This document shows positions 25,996 through 38,999 of a stretch of DNA of 64,000 bases, piece after piece. The DNA is from Utricularia gibba (lineage: Eukaryota; Streptophyta; Magnoliopsida; Lamiales; Lentibulariaceae), in contig CM007989.1 in NCBI GenBank assembly GCA_002189035.1, positions 1,054,001 through 1,118,000 of the forward strand, given 5' to 3'. Made by a program: the position numbers and the translations under genes. Every line of letters starts with the position of its first letter. Within the stretch, counting starts at the first letter, position 1. The notes under the pieces are model-generated. The model was not told where the DNA came from and did not search any database. It saw only the letters and a program-made list of their open reading frames with translations.

Positions 25996-26812
25996 TTTTC
26001 GATCCTGAACTGAACTTTCCGTTGAAAACACGACACTCGACTTGCCCTGCATTTTGTAGGCGCCAATGAAAAGCGTGAGGGTATTATAGTAATTTCCTAA
26101 GCAAACCAACGGGATACTACGTGGCAGTTTTACAGCCTATATCCGTTATCGAATGCCGAGTCGTGGCGGTTAATCAAGCCCATTGGGCCTTTGGTGTCTG
26201 ACAGACCCACTTACGCAATTAATTATACTTATTTACTTTTTCATATTTTTAGCAACATTCTTCTACTCTTTATCACTATTTATTTATTTATTTATTTATA
26301 TGTTTAAAAAAACACAGTTGAGTGGAAATATTTCATCTTAAATTCCATGAAATCAAATTAATACTGTGTTCTGGAAAATTTTTGGATAGTATTTTTACTT
26401 CTATTTTTATCTAAATTAATTTTGTACAAAACAATTTCTGTTTTTAATAAGAATAATTTTTGTAACTAGTTAAAACTGAGCCATAAGTATAAATGAGAAA
26501 ACAGCTAATGACAAGTTTCATTTCGATTTTTTTTTTTTTTGCTATCAAATTTTCGAATATATATATATTTTAAAACAAGTCATTTTTATTTATAGTTCTT
26601 AAAAAATTTCTATTTTTAATTTTAATTTTCTAAAAATAAAATAACATTCAAAAAATTTCTAAAACACTATTTAAATCATTTGGGATCATGAACTATTTGT
26701 GACGTAAGTTCACAATTTTGGGTCATTGCTCAAAACTATACTACTGCCTACATACCATACATGTATACCAGATGACTGTGGTGGGGATATTGAGCACGCC
26801 AAGTGTGGGAAA
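25996..26812. other. DDB2 promoter and AT-rich spacer
   Basis: A palindromic GCCCATTGGGCC at 26178-26189 is a paired site II-type element about 180 bp upstream of the DDB2 start. Bases 26220-26760 are AT-rich with homopolymer tracts and a (TTTA)n run near 26280. No gene is seen. The right edge includes the 3' UTR of the phospholipase C gene. Confidence 0.55.
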
Positions 26813-28764
26813 TCAGAGGGCATCGTGGCTATGGCTGCTCCGCAGTTGTGTTGTTCTGGAGACGAGGGAGGGGATCATGGTGACTGTGGCGGACTCGTTT
26901 GCTCCGACCCTCAATGCCGCCTTCCCTGCTTCCACGAATCTCTTGACTGCATCTTCGGCATACTGAAGGGCTTCCCGCACATTCATGGCTGTTCCTATGT
27001 GCGAGTAGGCATTCAGGATATGGTCGCCGTTGAGCTGCGATGCGAGCTGGATCAACTCCATTTGGAACTCGGACAGCTTCCCATCTTCCTTCGGTCCGTG
27101 AGGCCTCAGCGCCATGGTAACTTCAGGCAGCTTCACTGAGAAAACGGGAAAGAAGAGTTTCAGAGATCAGTAGTTCTAAACTGGTTTAGGAACATGTGGA
27201 GTGTTAATGATGCTGACTCGGGCAGTCGTCTCGAGGGGTGTCGCGCATTTGCAAGAAGTGCTCGAACGTTCCGGCCCAGGCATCCCTTTTGGTCAGAAAG
27301 TTGGATTTGAGATTGAACAGCTTCTTCACGGTTGCAGGTATTGATGAGTGCTCGTACTGTGAGGATGAGGTTGGGCCATTTGCTTCATGAATCACTGCAA
27401 GGGAAAGAACAGACAAAACGAGATCCAAGTGAAGTTAAACAGCACCAAGAATCACAATATAGTGTTTTAGAACCCTTAAAAATGGACTACATTCAAAAGA
27501 ATCACTTCCAGATGAATGTGCTGGCCAGTTACTAGAATAATTGCTCTTTCTACCAAAAAGATTTGCACTAATTAACCATTGAGGCTATGCACAATACTTT
27601 AAGTTTCATCTTCCAGCAACATGTAACAGTAAGACAAAGCGTATCGAAGAATCGCATACCAGTGCCTTTCTCAACCCATGGAGAGATAAAAAATGTGGGA
27701 ACACGAACACCGAGCCGGTCGAACTTGAAATAATATGGGGCAGGGCCGATGATCCCATCTGGATTTGGAACCCCTGAAACAGGTGTAGGAACATGGTCAT
27801 AGAATCCACCATGTTCATCATATGTAATCAGCAATGCCATCTCTTTCCACTGTGGGCTAGCCCTCAAAGTTTCATACACCTCCTTCACAAACTTTTGACC
27901 AATGGCCACATCATGAGATGGATGATCATCATTTGCAGGGAAAAGGGAAACATCAAAGTATCTCTGCTCAATCACCACATAATTGGGAAGCTTCCCCAAT
28001 CTAGCGTGGCGTTTAAAGGCTAAATCGTAAGGGTGGAACTTGACAATGTTCTTGAGTTTCCTAAGGCTCTGGAAGAACAGAGTAGCGGGAATGTTCTGAT
28101 AATAGATCCCAAAACTGAGGCCATTCTCCTCTAAGGAATCGAAAATGGTTTTTTGGGGGAAACCGCGCACAAGATCCTTTTTAACGTTGCTGGAGGCACC
28201 ATGAGAGGTAGCGGAATGAACATAGAACCTGTTGGGCTGCGTCGACGCCGGCACAGACGCGAACCACCGATCGAAAACCGCGAATTCGTTAGCTAAAGCA
28301 GAGTAAATCGGCACACGATCTGGCTTAAACCCACTCATTACAATTTTTGCAAGGTCTTCTCCTTCCATGCTCCAGGCCTGCTGTACAAACCCATTCATTG
28401 GCGCTCTACTAGCAGAAGTACCATTTGACCCAAAAATCTGCTCCCTAATCGCTTGAATCGAGTGCCCAGGATCCGCGGCAATGTAGAAGGCGTCGTCGGA
28501 GACGTGGATAGAGCGTGACGTTGGATCAGAGGCATTTACCCTGTTGAACTCAGAACCAGAAAGGCCGTCAATTTCGGGACGTAACTTCTTGATCCAGCCA
28601 AGTATATGATCGAAGGAGCGATTCTCCATTACCAAAACGACCAGGGTCTTAATGGGTCCTTCGATTTCATGCTTTGGGAAAGTGGAGGACTGAGTAAAAG
28701 AAGCGGCGAACAGCAGATAAACGAACCAAACCCCGAGAAAAAAGGGACGCCGCGAGAACCCCAT
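26813..28764 (-). CDS. Non-specific phospholipase C (NPC2/NPC6 type)
   Basis: Hydrolyses phospholipid head groups to diacylglycerol; the plant NPC family works in lipid remodelling and signalling. Three exons: 28764-27660, 27394-27218, 27135-26813, giving 534 residues in phase with no break. A hydrophobic N-terminus ([16 protein letters not shown], about residues 8-23) is a signal peptide, as in NPC1, 2 and 6. The phosphoesterase motifs are present: ENRSFDH (residues 47-53), then [14 protein letters not shown] and [15 protein letters not shown]. The open frame extends upstream to 29115, but MGFSRRPFF at 28764 is the sensible start because the signal peptide follows at once. The last exon is an acidic and helical tail of variable sequence. 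I favour NPC6, but NPC2 is possible. Confidence 0.92.
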
Positions 28765-29411
28765 TTTTCCCCGACGGGCGGCGGCGGAAAGAGGGCGATA
28801 ACTGATGTTGCCGTAGAAGACAAATGACTCGTATAATATAAACGACTCCCCCGGCATATCCTGAGGAATCATTCGGTTGCCGAGCGAGAGAAGACAAGTG
28901 ACGGAACAATCCTTTTCAAGGGACACAACACACATCCCATTCCCCCACACCTTGCGTGCAGCTTGCAATGTATTTTCTCCTTTTGAACATAGTTTCAGTT
29001 TATGTTGTAAAGACAAAGAATACTTTCCGTACTTGTACACACCGCAGCTTATGAGCATTGTAACTGAAAACTCCCAACGCCCATGAGTAATGACCAATCT
29101 GGAAGGATTAGCCACCGGTGATCGGAGCCACCCGCCGATTGCCCAGAATCGGATGGTTGAACCCTAAACCAGAAGGTAAACGACCGACGACTAATATGTG
29201 AGCAGAAAATAGTGCTTGGTTTGTCGGTATTTGGAAAGTAAACTTCTGGCCAGCCAACGAAACTGCTCTTATTCACTTCACGGTTGAAGAGTTGACGATT
29301 CAGTCCTGCTTTAAGACAGGGACGCATCACGAATCACAGTGATTTATTCACATAACTAGTCTATTGGCATTGGAAATGCATAGAAGAAGGCCACCTCCTC
29401 TAGTTCCGTGC
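28765..29411. other. NPC promoter / phosphorylase 3' end
   Basis: Both neighbours are on the minus strand. This interval holds the NPC promoter and 5' UTR (left part) and the 3' UTR of the phosphorylase (right part). No separate gene is supported. Confidence 0.5.
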
Positions 29412-32400
29412 TCATGGAACAGGGCACTTGCTTATCTTCCAGATTTCGTTGGCGTATTGTTCGATAGTCCGATCGCTGCTGAACTTGCCGCTACCAGCCG
29501 TGCTGAGTATAGACATCTTGATCCATTTCTTCCTATCCCTGTGGATGACACAAGTGTGCTTCAGAATTCTAGTGTGAGATGAAGTGAATGGGGTGTTTGG
29601 TTCAACTTCTGGGTCATGAAAACGCCATTTTAAGCTGTGTTCATGGGGTGCTTACTTGTATGCTTCATCGACCCTTTCCTGCGCTTCCATGTAGCTTGGA
29701 AAGTCATGTCCGACGAGGAAGTAGTCCCCTTTGCCGTACCCTGAGTTGCCCTCCAGTGATTCCAGCAGTGGGTTGTAGTCATAACTCCCAAATGCTCCGG
29801 ACCTTATGAACTTCTTTGCCTCCTCGAATCGTGGGTCTGGCTTGAACTGAGATCCAAACGAACACAACTCGATAGTATCAATAAGTTTCATAATGTAACA
29901 GTTTGTATGGAGTTTACCTGTCCCTGTTCTCTTTCTTTACGTAGGCCAGGAACCTGATCAGCTGTGGCTCCAAAAAGAAAGAAATTTGTTTCCCCAATCT
30001 CTTCCCTGATCTCGACATTAGCTCCATCAAGCGTCCCAATGATGAGACATCCATTGAGCGCAAATTTCATGTTGCTGGTGCCACTGGCCTCCATCCCTGC
30101 AGTACTGATATGCTGCGATAGCTCGCTTCCTGGGATGAGAACCTCCGCCACAGAGACGTTGTAGTTGGGGACGAAAACGACCTGAAGTCCAGGATTCAAT
30201 CATTCCATATCAGAGTGAGAAGATAGGCATCGAGGGAAGAACTATACCTTGAGTAAGCTGTTGACTTCAGGATCCGTGTTCACGACAGCACCAACATCGT
30301 TTACTAGTTTAACTATTCTTTTGGCATTTGTGTACGTTGCAAAGGCTTTTCCTCCGATCATGATGGTGCGAGGTGTCATCTTTTTACGTTCTTCAGGGCT
30401 CATTTCCTTCATTAGCAGTCATAATGGATTGCATGCCATGATAGGAGACAATGGATAACAATGAGACTTGAAAGCTAACCAAGAAAAATTTCACTCACCT
30501 TTAGCTTCTTGTACCGGTAGATGGCGCCTAAGATGTTCAAGAGCTGCCTCTTGTATTCATGGATTCGTTTGACTTGTATATCGAAGAGCGAATGTGGATC
30601 AATGGTCTCCCCTGTGACCTGCTTTATGTAATTCGCTAGCCGTCTTTTGCTTGCAAGTTTGGCTGATTCCCACTCCTTTTGAAGCTCCGAATCATCAGCA
30701 AACTTACAGGGAAAAGGTTTGAACATGAGAATCAACAAGGAAAGATGATTATCAAGATAAACAAAGAGGGCTGGTAATAAGGGAAGCAAAAATGAGCATA
30801 CTTGACGCAGATTTGTGAGAAGGTCAAGTTCAGTGGTCCACTTATCGGTCTTCAACCATTTGGTTATGATTTCACTCAACTCAGGGTTGCAGAACCTGAT
30901 CCATCGTCGAGGTGTAATGCCATTAGTCTTGTTTTGGAACTTGTTCGGCCAGACAGAGACGTAATCAGCGAATAACTCCGACTTCAAGATGTTACTATGC
31001 AGCTCAGCGACACCATTTACCTGAGAATAGATCAGGGATCAATGTATCGTTTATACTGAGATGAGCAACCATTCATAAACAAATTCCTCTGTGGACTAAG
31101 TAGGTAGAGCCTCTTACAGTGTGAGAGGAAACCACGCACAAATTGGCCATTCGAACAACAGCCTTTTGTGGGTTATGATCCAAAACACGGAGCTCACCAA
31201 CTTTGGCCTCTAGATCAGATCTTGTGCTCTTGATCATTGCAATGAACTGCAAAGTTGAAAGATTATTATTTTCCCCTAAGATGGTGGCGAGTTGAGTAGA
31301 ATCTGAGAGAAGAGTGCAGCACCCTTTTGTCAATCTCTTCGATGATTTCCATGTGACGAGGTAGGAGCTTCCACATAACAGCTTGAGACCATTTCTCCAA
31401 GGCTTCAGGGAGAACTGTGTGGTTTGTATATGCAATTGCTCTGGTAAAATACACAGCAGCTAATCAGAGATTTGCCAAAGGAATTATTCAAAACTTCATC
31501 AGTTAAGTGATACCTTGATGTGATATCCCATGCCTCATCCCATCCAAGGCCTTCTTCATCCATTAGCAAACGCATTAGCTCTGGTATGGCAAGAGTAGGG
31601 TGTGTGTCATTCAACTGCACAGCAACCTTAGATGGGAACTCAGACCACTGGATCGCCTCACTTGCAACCTGCCTCTCCTTGAATCTTGCGATGATATCCT
31701 AAAGGACTAAATTTTCTAAGCGAAAAAATTAAGCAATAAATTTATACAGAAACAGATAACAAGCTATCAGCGGACCTGCAGCGATGCACTGCAAAGGAAA
31801 AACTGCTGCTTCAGACGCAATAGTTTTCCCTCTTCGGTAGCATCCCCAGGGTACAGAACGGCACATATCTAGAGTTCAGTAATTTGGATAATGAGAATTA
31901 AACAGTTAACCATTAGCTTACAGATTGACAGAGCAAGAAATATTACCTGCTGAGCTCTTGAATGAAGCACAGCTGCAGACTCATACTGTCCATCATTAAA
32001 CTGAAACAAGTTAAAGTCCTCAGCCCTGGCTTGGGCATCCCAGAGACGGAGACTGTTAGTATTCTTTGTTCTATATCCAGGTATTGGCACATCATACGCG
32101 ACTGCTTGTATGACCTCTCCACCAACCCACTTTCGACTAAAAAATCAATGACAAACACAACGCATGAATACTTAACTGAAAAAGAACATGGTATTCCATT
32201 ATATTATAACTGCAGCAGCAGAGTCAAACTAAATAACTTTTTTGGGGTGCACTTACGAGCCACCAGGTTGGACATCAACTTGGCCAAAAAATCTGATTGG
32301 GAAGACAACATCATGTCTGACAATCTCCCAGGGGCTGAACTTCTGCAATATTTAGAATACATTTCATGGTGAACTTCTCCAAAAAGTCACAGCAGAAGTA

Positions 32401-33280
32401 GAAGTTCACAATGATAAATGCCATTGCACCTCCAGCCAGTCTTCGGCAATTTCCTCCTGACCTCCCTTTCCAATTTTCTGTTTGAACAGACCATATCTAT
32501 ACCTTAACCCATATCCCCATGCAGGTAAACTCAATGTGGCCATTGAATCAAGGAAACAAGAAGCGAGCCTTCCAAGCCCTCCATTCCCAAGCGCAGCATC
32601 TTTCTCCTATTCCCACAACACACCACATAAATTGCATACAAAACATCATGAAAATACTTCAAAAAAAAGCAAAAATCACACAGAAGCACACTTTGAAAAA
32701 AACAAAATCAATGTTCTAAATCAAACTAGGAAAGAATCAATCTTTATGAAGTGTGTAATGCTGAATGCTCAGATCGAGATACCTTCTCCACGACGTCCTC
32801 AAGTTTGTGACCGAGTTGCTTTAAAGCATCAGCATATGCACCTTGGAGATCAAGGTTTCCTACTGCATTGGTCAAAGCTCGGCCTTGGAGATACTCCATT
32901 GAAAGATAGTATGTTTGTTTAGGATTAACTTTATGATAATGCCTATAAGTCTCATTCCATTGCTGCACCCACAAAAAAAAAAAAAAAAACAGATTTTTCC
33001 AGTGAGCACGACTGTCTACTATGGATATCTGATAATCAACAAACATCACAGAGACAAAAACCTGGATGAGCCGATCACGAACACTTTCCGCAGTAGCACA
33101 ATACGCTTGCTCCAGCTCAAACGTGAATGCCGAATAATGAGGGGAATACCGAGCATGATAAACGATATTCGATGCAATATCATTTGGTTTCTCAGCCAGA
33201 GGATAAGCTATTGCTGGAAAAATCGCAGGGATTTCAACCTTCCCAACTGCGGAGTCATTGTTCTTCACGGAAGCAGCCAT
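29412..33280 (-). CDS. PHS2: Alpha-glucan phosphorylase, cytosolic H isozyme
   Basis: Releases glucose 1-phosphate from heteroglycans in the cytosol during night-time starch use. Fifteen exons join in phase: 33280-33062, 32962-32783, 32606-32430, 32342-32257, 32136-31947, 31868-31776, 31698-31514, 31440-31323, 31246-31118, 31020-30802, 30702-30499, 30406-30248, 30181-29918, 29846-29656, 29538-29412, for 846 residues (Arabidopsis PHS2 is 841). There is no transit peptide, and the ~80-residue insertion of the plastid L isozyme is absent, which supports the H form. Motifs include [13 protein letters not shown]-like glycine-rich substrate binding, [12 protein letters not shown], and the pyridoxal-phosphate lysine in [14 protein letters not shown] (exon 13). 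No frameshift occurs in 2.5 kb of coding sequence, in contrast to several neighbours. Confidence 0.96.
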
Positions 33281-34028
33281 AGCCCAAAAACTTCAGAAGT
33301 TTCTAAAGATACACATAAAACCCGTTATTTTGAATAAAACAACAAAAAAACGAAACCCAGATACGGGAAAATTGGGTTCGGAAGCAGCCCGACGAAGAAG
33401 AGCAGATCTTACATTCAAAATGCAAATCAGAAGAAGCAACAAAACAAAACGCATTTACCTATGACTCGTATCAATACGAAGTACCTCTGAATCAAAGAGG
33501 CAAATGTTGGAGTATCACTAACATGAGATGAGGGAGAACCAGAGAGGAATACGTAGGCAGACAGACGCTTTCGGAAGGTGATAAAGAGCAGGTCCGTGAA
33601 AAGCGTCGGTATTTGTGGGGTGGAATGATTGCAGCAAACTATCAGATCAAGAGCGCGAGGACGCGCCACGTTGATGGCGGTAGAGTGTAGATAGCTAATT
33701 GATCAGAATTCAACGTTACATTCGCACGTGACTAGGGAGTGGACGGCATGGGAGCGCACAAGACGCGAATCCTGCAAGGTCCGGATCCATACCCAAATTA
33801 AAGGATTGGACAGGAACTCATCCCATTGACGCCATCGGAGTAGACGATCACTTGAGAAGAGATTGAAAATGCCAGTTATACCCGATGGGTCTGCATCACA
33901 GCGGACAGGGATGGTGGTAGTCGACTTGTGAATGTGTTAATCATGGGGCTACTTCGGTACAAACCGTCACAGTTTTCTAGTAAGAACAACCGGGCCTCCC
34001 TCCATCTCTTTGTACAACCATGAAGTAG
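33281..34028. other. Phosphorylase promoter and PHT4 3' UTR
   Basis: The 5' UTR and promoter of PHS2 lie at the left (about 33281-33700), the 3' UTR of the PHT4 transporter at the right. No open frame is convincing. Confidence 0.5.
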
Positions 34029-36381
34029 TTAAGATGTTTGGGAAAGAGTGACCCTCTCTCCGGTGGAAAAGACATTCCAGAAGATCGCAGCCGAGAAATA
34101 GAGAAACGCTGTCAACAGCAAAAACGCCTCGAAGGAACCAACTAATTCCACAAAATAACCAGCGCCCACTGTTCCGATGACAGCAGAAATTGTTCCAGCA
34201 GTATTGCACATTCCTGTACATACAAAGATCAAGATGCATTTCGGAAATGTTAAGAAGAGGTGAAGATCAAGCAAGGGAAAGATGGATGAATGATCTAGTT
34301 GCAAGAGCACGAAACTGAGGGAAATATGAACAGCCAAAATGGACGTGAGTGTGGAAAGGGTTGAGTATATAACGTACCATGTATAACACCGGAGAACTCG
34401 GGAGCAATCTCCTGTTGGCAAAAGTAGAACACAAGACAGAAGACATCAGAAAGTGTTGGGGAAGGGAGTGCATACGCATGTATGAGATGGGTCACCAACC
34501 TGTGAATTCACGAGAAATCCACAATGACTAAATGCTTTCAGCCCAACTGCCACAGTAATCCAAGCAGAAGCTACAGCTGGACTTCTTGCTCGTGTTAGGA
34601 AGATTAAAGCCAGTCCAGGGCCATAAAATCCAATTGACTACCTCCAAAAAAAAGTGTAAGGGGTTATAAGAATATACCATTTCCTTAATGTACCAAATTA
34701 TCTCGTTTCTGTAGGCAGTAAGGGCGAAATTACCTGCATGACTTTGCGGGTTGAAGTTACGCTAATCCCCCTTTTTACCATCAAATCAGATATAACACCA
34801 GAAAAATACCCCAAAAGAGACATCACGGTCCATGGAATAGCGCTGAACGATGCACCATGTCTAAGGTCAACATGATATATCTGCAGAAAACAAAAAAAGA
34901 AAAACTCAAGTTCAAAACTATTTTACCACCTAAGAAAAATCCCTGTATCTTGTAACCTTACCGTCTTAAAATAAATTGGCATCCATGAAAGTATGACGAA
35001 AAGCCCCTGCATTGAAACAGGAGTAGCACAAAAAGCGTGATGTCAGTTACCAATTTTAATGGTTCAAAGAGCACAGTTTAGGAGAAAAATATTACCCAAC
35101 TGTACATTGAATTTGCTACTATCAAAGACCAAGTAGGCATTTTAGAGAGTAGAATTTTGAATGGAGGAACAACTAATCTCCCTTCCGGTTGGGGGCTTGA
35201 AACAGAAGGTACAGCACGGTTTTTCTTTATGTATCTAAGCTCATAAGATGATATTTGGGAACTTCTCTCAGGAGAGCTCGAGGTCGCTGATACCCAAACT
35301 ATAACCCAAAGAAAGCCAGACAAACCAAATATCACGAATGGTCCAAAAATGCCACCTCGTGACATCAGTATTGGAGACAGAATCAGGCCAATCGCGTTTC
35401 CAAGTTGAAATCCAGCCATTGCAAGTCCTACAGCCCTTGACCTTTCTGTTTGGGGAAACCATCTAAAACACGATACAAACTTAGAAAATCAAGAAATAGC
35501 CAGCAAACAGAAGATCAACATCTACAGTAAGCATCGCTAAAAAAATGATTAAATGACACTTCAAAAAGTTACCTTGCAATCATATTATTCATGCAAGGAA
35601 GTGCCACACCTTCACACATGCCTAGTAGGATCCGCGTTGCAAGTAAAGCTACTAACGATGTTTCAGCAGCCCATGGGGTAAGAAATGTAGCCAAAGACCA
35701 CAAAGCCACCCCCAAGCCATAACCACCTTACCACCATAATTGTCCACAAGAACTCCCCCGGCTATAGGTGATATGACATATCCCATAGAAAAGAAGACTG
35801 CCATCAGTGGCTATTACATCAATCAGAAGGAAAAGAATCAAACATAAAAATCTTTTACCCTATATTGAAACAAAAATAAAATATAACTACTCTAGCCCAT
35901 TCAATCACTACAAATTTTCAGCCCCCAAAGCGATATGAATGCAGTGTACCTGAACAACACCAGCGAAAGATTGGCGCCAACCATGCGATTGCGAGAGAGG
36001 CACGATTGCTACCGACATGACAACCCTATCAGCATTACAAAGAACCAAAGCCAATGCAAGCATTGCCACTACTTTCACCCTCTCCGAAGTAATAAACTCC
36101 AGATAACTCGGTTCCCGCACCTCGATCAAGCTTCCGTCATCCAACTCATCACTACGAGAAGCTCTAACTCGACTATATCCATGAATACCCAATCTTAGCG
36201 GTAAAAAACCTGATCCACATCGAACTACCCGCGAACGACCACACTGAGGTTTACTACTCACTACAAACGAAACCTTGGAAGGCAATACCAGAGCACATGG
36301 CCTCACAGTGCTCCGGTGGATCGGAAATGCAGCCGAACTGCCGCATCCGCCATCTGCCCAGAGAGAAGAGTGAGAAATCAT
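34029..36381 (-). CDS. PHT4;3: PHT4 anion/phosphate transporter, plastid, two apparent frameshifts
   Basis: A major-facilitator transporter of the SLC17-like PHT4 family that moves inorganic phosphate or related anions across plastid membranes. Exons: 36381-35950, 35797-35573, 35462-35096, 35006-34962, 34880-34734, 34637-34500, 34411-34378, 34213-34029; about 524 residues. The first ~90 residues are Ser/Arg-rich, typical of a transit peptide. About 12 hydrophobic segments follow (for example MLALALVLCNADR, GLFVILSWMPIYF). Exon 2 needs one added base at two places, C3 35782-35784 and C5 35709-35713 (plus strand), to restore SSFLWGY and MAWGVALWS. After that all exons are in phase. The PHT4;3 label rests on its position next to PHS2, as in Arabidopsis (At3g46970/80), plus sequence likeness. 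Confidence 0.87.
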
Positions 36382-37012
36382 TACGCGACAACACGGAGAC
36401 TGACGAGATCATCCGCCCTTCTCAGTTATTGCATTTTTTTTTCAAAACTAGGCAGCAAACAATGAATTATAGTTCCATTTTCCTAAAAGAAACGGTTGCG
36501 CTTAGGAATGAGGCCTTGGTAGAGCGCTAGGTAAATTCATTGGGCCTACATGGGCTTGAGCCCAGTGTGAGACTTGTGTTGGTCCATTAAACAAAGAAAT
36601 TGGAATCAAAATTGATTTATTTAAAAAACGCTTCAACAAAATTTCTAGTTTAAAAAAACAGATATCTAAAAGTATTGATTATTTTTAAAAAGAAAATAAA
36701 ATCAAATTAGTTTATCAACTTTTGAAAACAAATTAAAAAGCAAAATTATCTTTTAATTTTATAGATTAAAACTATCATAATAATAATAACATGAAATTGA
36801 TACGACAATAATGATTATATTATTAACAATAAGAAAATCAATTACTACAGTGATTATATAATTAAAAAAACTGATAGACAAATTCAAAAAGCTCATTTGA
36901 TTCAACACATTTTTCATTTGATTCAACGGATGGGCATTGAGGATGCAATATAACCAGTCTCATCGCATAAGTTCAGAAGATGAATCTCGTATCTCAGAAA
37001 TGGCAGCGGATT
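36382..37012. other. PHT4 promoter, AT-rich spacer, RPL4 3' UTR
   Basis: Site II-type motifs TGGGCC (36541-36546) and TGGGCT (36551-36556), plus an inverted AGCCCA next to them, lie 160-185 bp upstream of the PHT4 start. Beyond 36600 the DNA is AT-rich with no coding signal. Confidence 0.5.
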
Positions 37013-37912
37013 TCACTCCGATGACTCAGAGGCCTCTTCTCCTTCACCTTCGGTTAGAAGAGACGACTCAGAGAGGATAAAGGAACAAATTGAAGGTGTC
37101 TATGAGATTTTACCTGCAGAAACTTCTTCTTCTTCGTCTACCTCAGCTCCATATCTCTCGTTCAGGAATTCGACGGCGCCTTTCGTGAGAACAATTTTTT
37201 CAGAATCTAAAATGTCGAATAGATTTAGGGTTCTTGGTGTAAGGAGCTTCAGGGTTCTGAGGTTTCTGCTTGACAGTTTCACATTTTCCGACACGTCCTT
37301 CAGAAGGAACATCGATTTCTTGGCAGGATCCAGCCCTAACCTCTTCATAAGCGCAATGAAATCCTTGGTTTTCGGCTTGTCGAATTTGTCTTCGAAATCT
37401 TCAACAACGATGGTGTTTTCAGCGGCGCTCGCAATCGCGGTGGAGATAGCGAGTCTCTTTTCCTTCTTGTTGATCTTAATTGACCAATCCTTCGGCTTAG
37501 GGCCAAACACGACCCCACCGCCTGGTCGGAGAGGCGTGCGTTGAGACCCACGGCGGGCGTGGCCGGTCTTCTTCTGCTGGTAGGGCTTTTTGCCGCCGCC
37601 TCTGACCTCGCCGCGGGTAAGCGTCGAGGCAGTGCCGCGCCGGCGGTTAGTGAGATCGGTGGTGATTCCACGGTGGACGACTGACCTCGCCGTGTCGGAG
37701 GCGGCGGATTTGAGGTTGAGGAGAGTGCTACCTACTTCAGTTCCTTCGAATGACAGCACGGGGAGAGACGTGAGCTCTGAGCGAATGGCGGCGCCACGGA
37801 ATGTGGGGCGGCGCTGGGAGACGATGAATTGATGCTTCGTATTCTGATTGGATCGGAAAATCGAAGAGGAAAAGAAGGAGATCGAAGAAGGGGAACACGC
37901 TGAAGCCGCCAT
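37013..37912 (-). CDS. RPL4: 50S ribosomal protein L4, chloroplastic
   Basis: Nuclear-encoded bacterial-type uL4 of the plastid ribosome, binding 23S rRNA and lining the exit tunnel. Exon 1 is 37912-37114; a short second exon at 37047-37013 (35 bp) completes 277 residues and adds an acidic tail (GEGEEASESSE). A Ser-rich transit peptide covers about the first 45 residues. The bacterial L4 core follows: TRGEVRGGGKKPYQQKKTGHAR-type tunnel loop, then RRGSQRTPLRPGGG. If the donor at 37113 is not used, the frame ends seven bases later with KIS, a shorter isoform of 270 residues. The spliced form has perfect phase and a pyrimidine-rich acceptor. No frameshift. Confidence 0.93.
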
Positions 37913-37984
37913 CGTTGGATAGAAACTGAAGAAACGTTAGCCAGTCATTTTTCTCTTCTGGTTCTCTTCCTCAGCGTTGCGTAT

Positions 37985-38031
37985 TGGGCCGGACCTGGAG
38001 TTCTAATAGCCTAACTTCTTTTTTTCGGCCC
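37985..38031 (-). promoter_or_regulatory. Paired site II elements upstream of RPL4
   Basis: TGGGCC at 37985-37990 and GGCCCA at 38026-38031, 70-120 bp upstream of the RPL4 start codon. Such pairs mark nuclear genes for ribosomal and organelle proteins. Confidence 0.6.
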
Positions 38032-38999
38032 ATACATCCCAGGAACCTTATATTCCGTACTGTGTGCAGTGTGCACAGACCGTGTAATAGCCTACGCATT
38101 CCTATTTTTGTATATTTAAGCAGGATTCATAAAAATTTTTAAAATATATTTCTATTTTTTTTCAAAATTATTTTAAATAAAAAATAATAAGTGATAAAAA
38201 TAAAAATAAATTATAATTGTTCTAGAAAACTGTTTCAGTTAAAAATTAGAAATAAGATATAAAAATAGTTCATTCTTTATTTTTTCAAAGTAATTTTTAT
38301 AATATAATTTCAAAATTAATTTTAATAAAATTATTTTTAAAATTAACAGTATTTTAGAATAAATTATTTTTATTTTTTAAAAAATAAAAATAGATTTAAA
38401 AAATTTTCTAAAACAATCGACTATTTAAATAATATATGAAATAATAATTTATGGTAAATAACATACATCAATCATATATTAATTGATAACTAATGTTTTA
38501 GTATCATGAATTTAATAATTTTTAAATTTTAACGTAGTATATATATTTAATCTTTAATTTTTTTTTACTTCTATTACTTTTAATCTACAATGTGCACATA
38601 TCAAATATAATTGATTTATAATATTTAAACATATGGTGGCAACGGGTGGCACTATAGGTAAGCGGCGATCGATGGTGGTCAACGTTAATTGTTAATAATA
38701 AAATAAAATTGGATAAAAAAAATTAGGATTTTAAATTTGTATCCATTTTGATATTATTGTAAACAGTAAAAAATAATTTTACTCAATTTTTAAATAGTGA
38801 TTATCAATTTGAAATAATGTAGTAAGTGCAGTTTATCACTGAAAATATGGTTGCACGTTTTGGAAAAAAAAAAAAGGAAACGACAATTCCAGAATCAAGA
38901 ACCCGAGGAAATCATTCAACTTGAAGAACAGCACGTAGGTACGGGTCGGGGTAGGGGTGCGGGTGCCCATGTTTCACGCTTTACTGGGGACTCGTGAAG
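38032..38999. other. AT-rich spacer
   Basis: Very AT-rich up to about 38870 with no open frame of note. The last ~100 bases are probably the 3' UTR of the UGT gene to the right. Confidence 0.6.

Noticed and set aside
28765-29115. Upstream extension of the phospholipase C frame
   Set aside because: It lies before a clear signal peptide and is unlike any NPC protein; the true start is MGFSRR at 28764.
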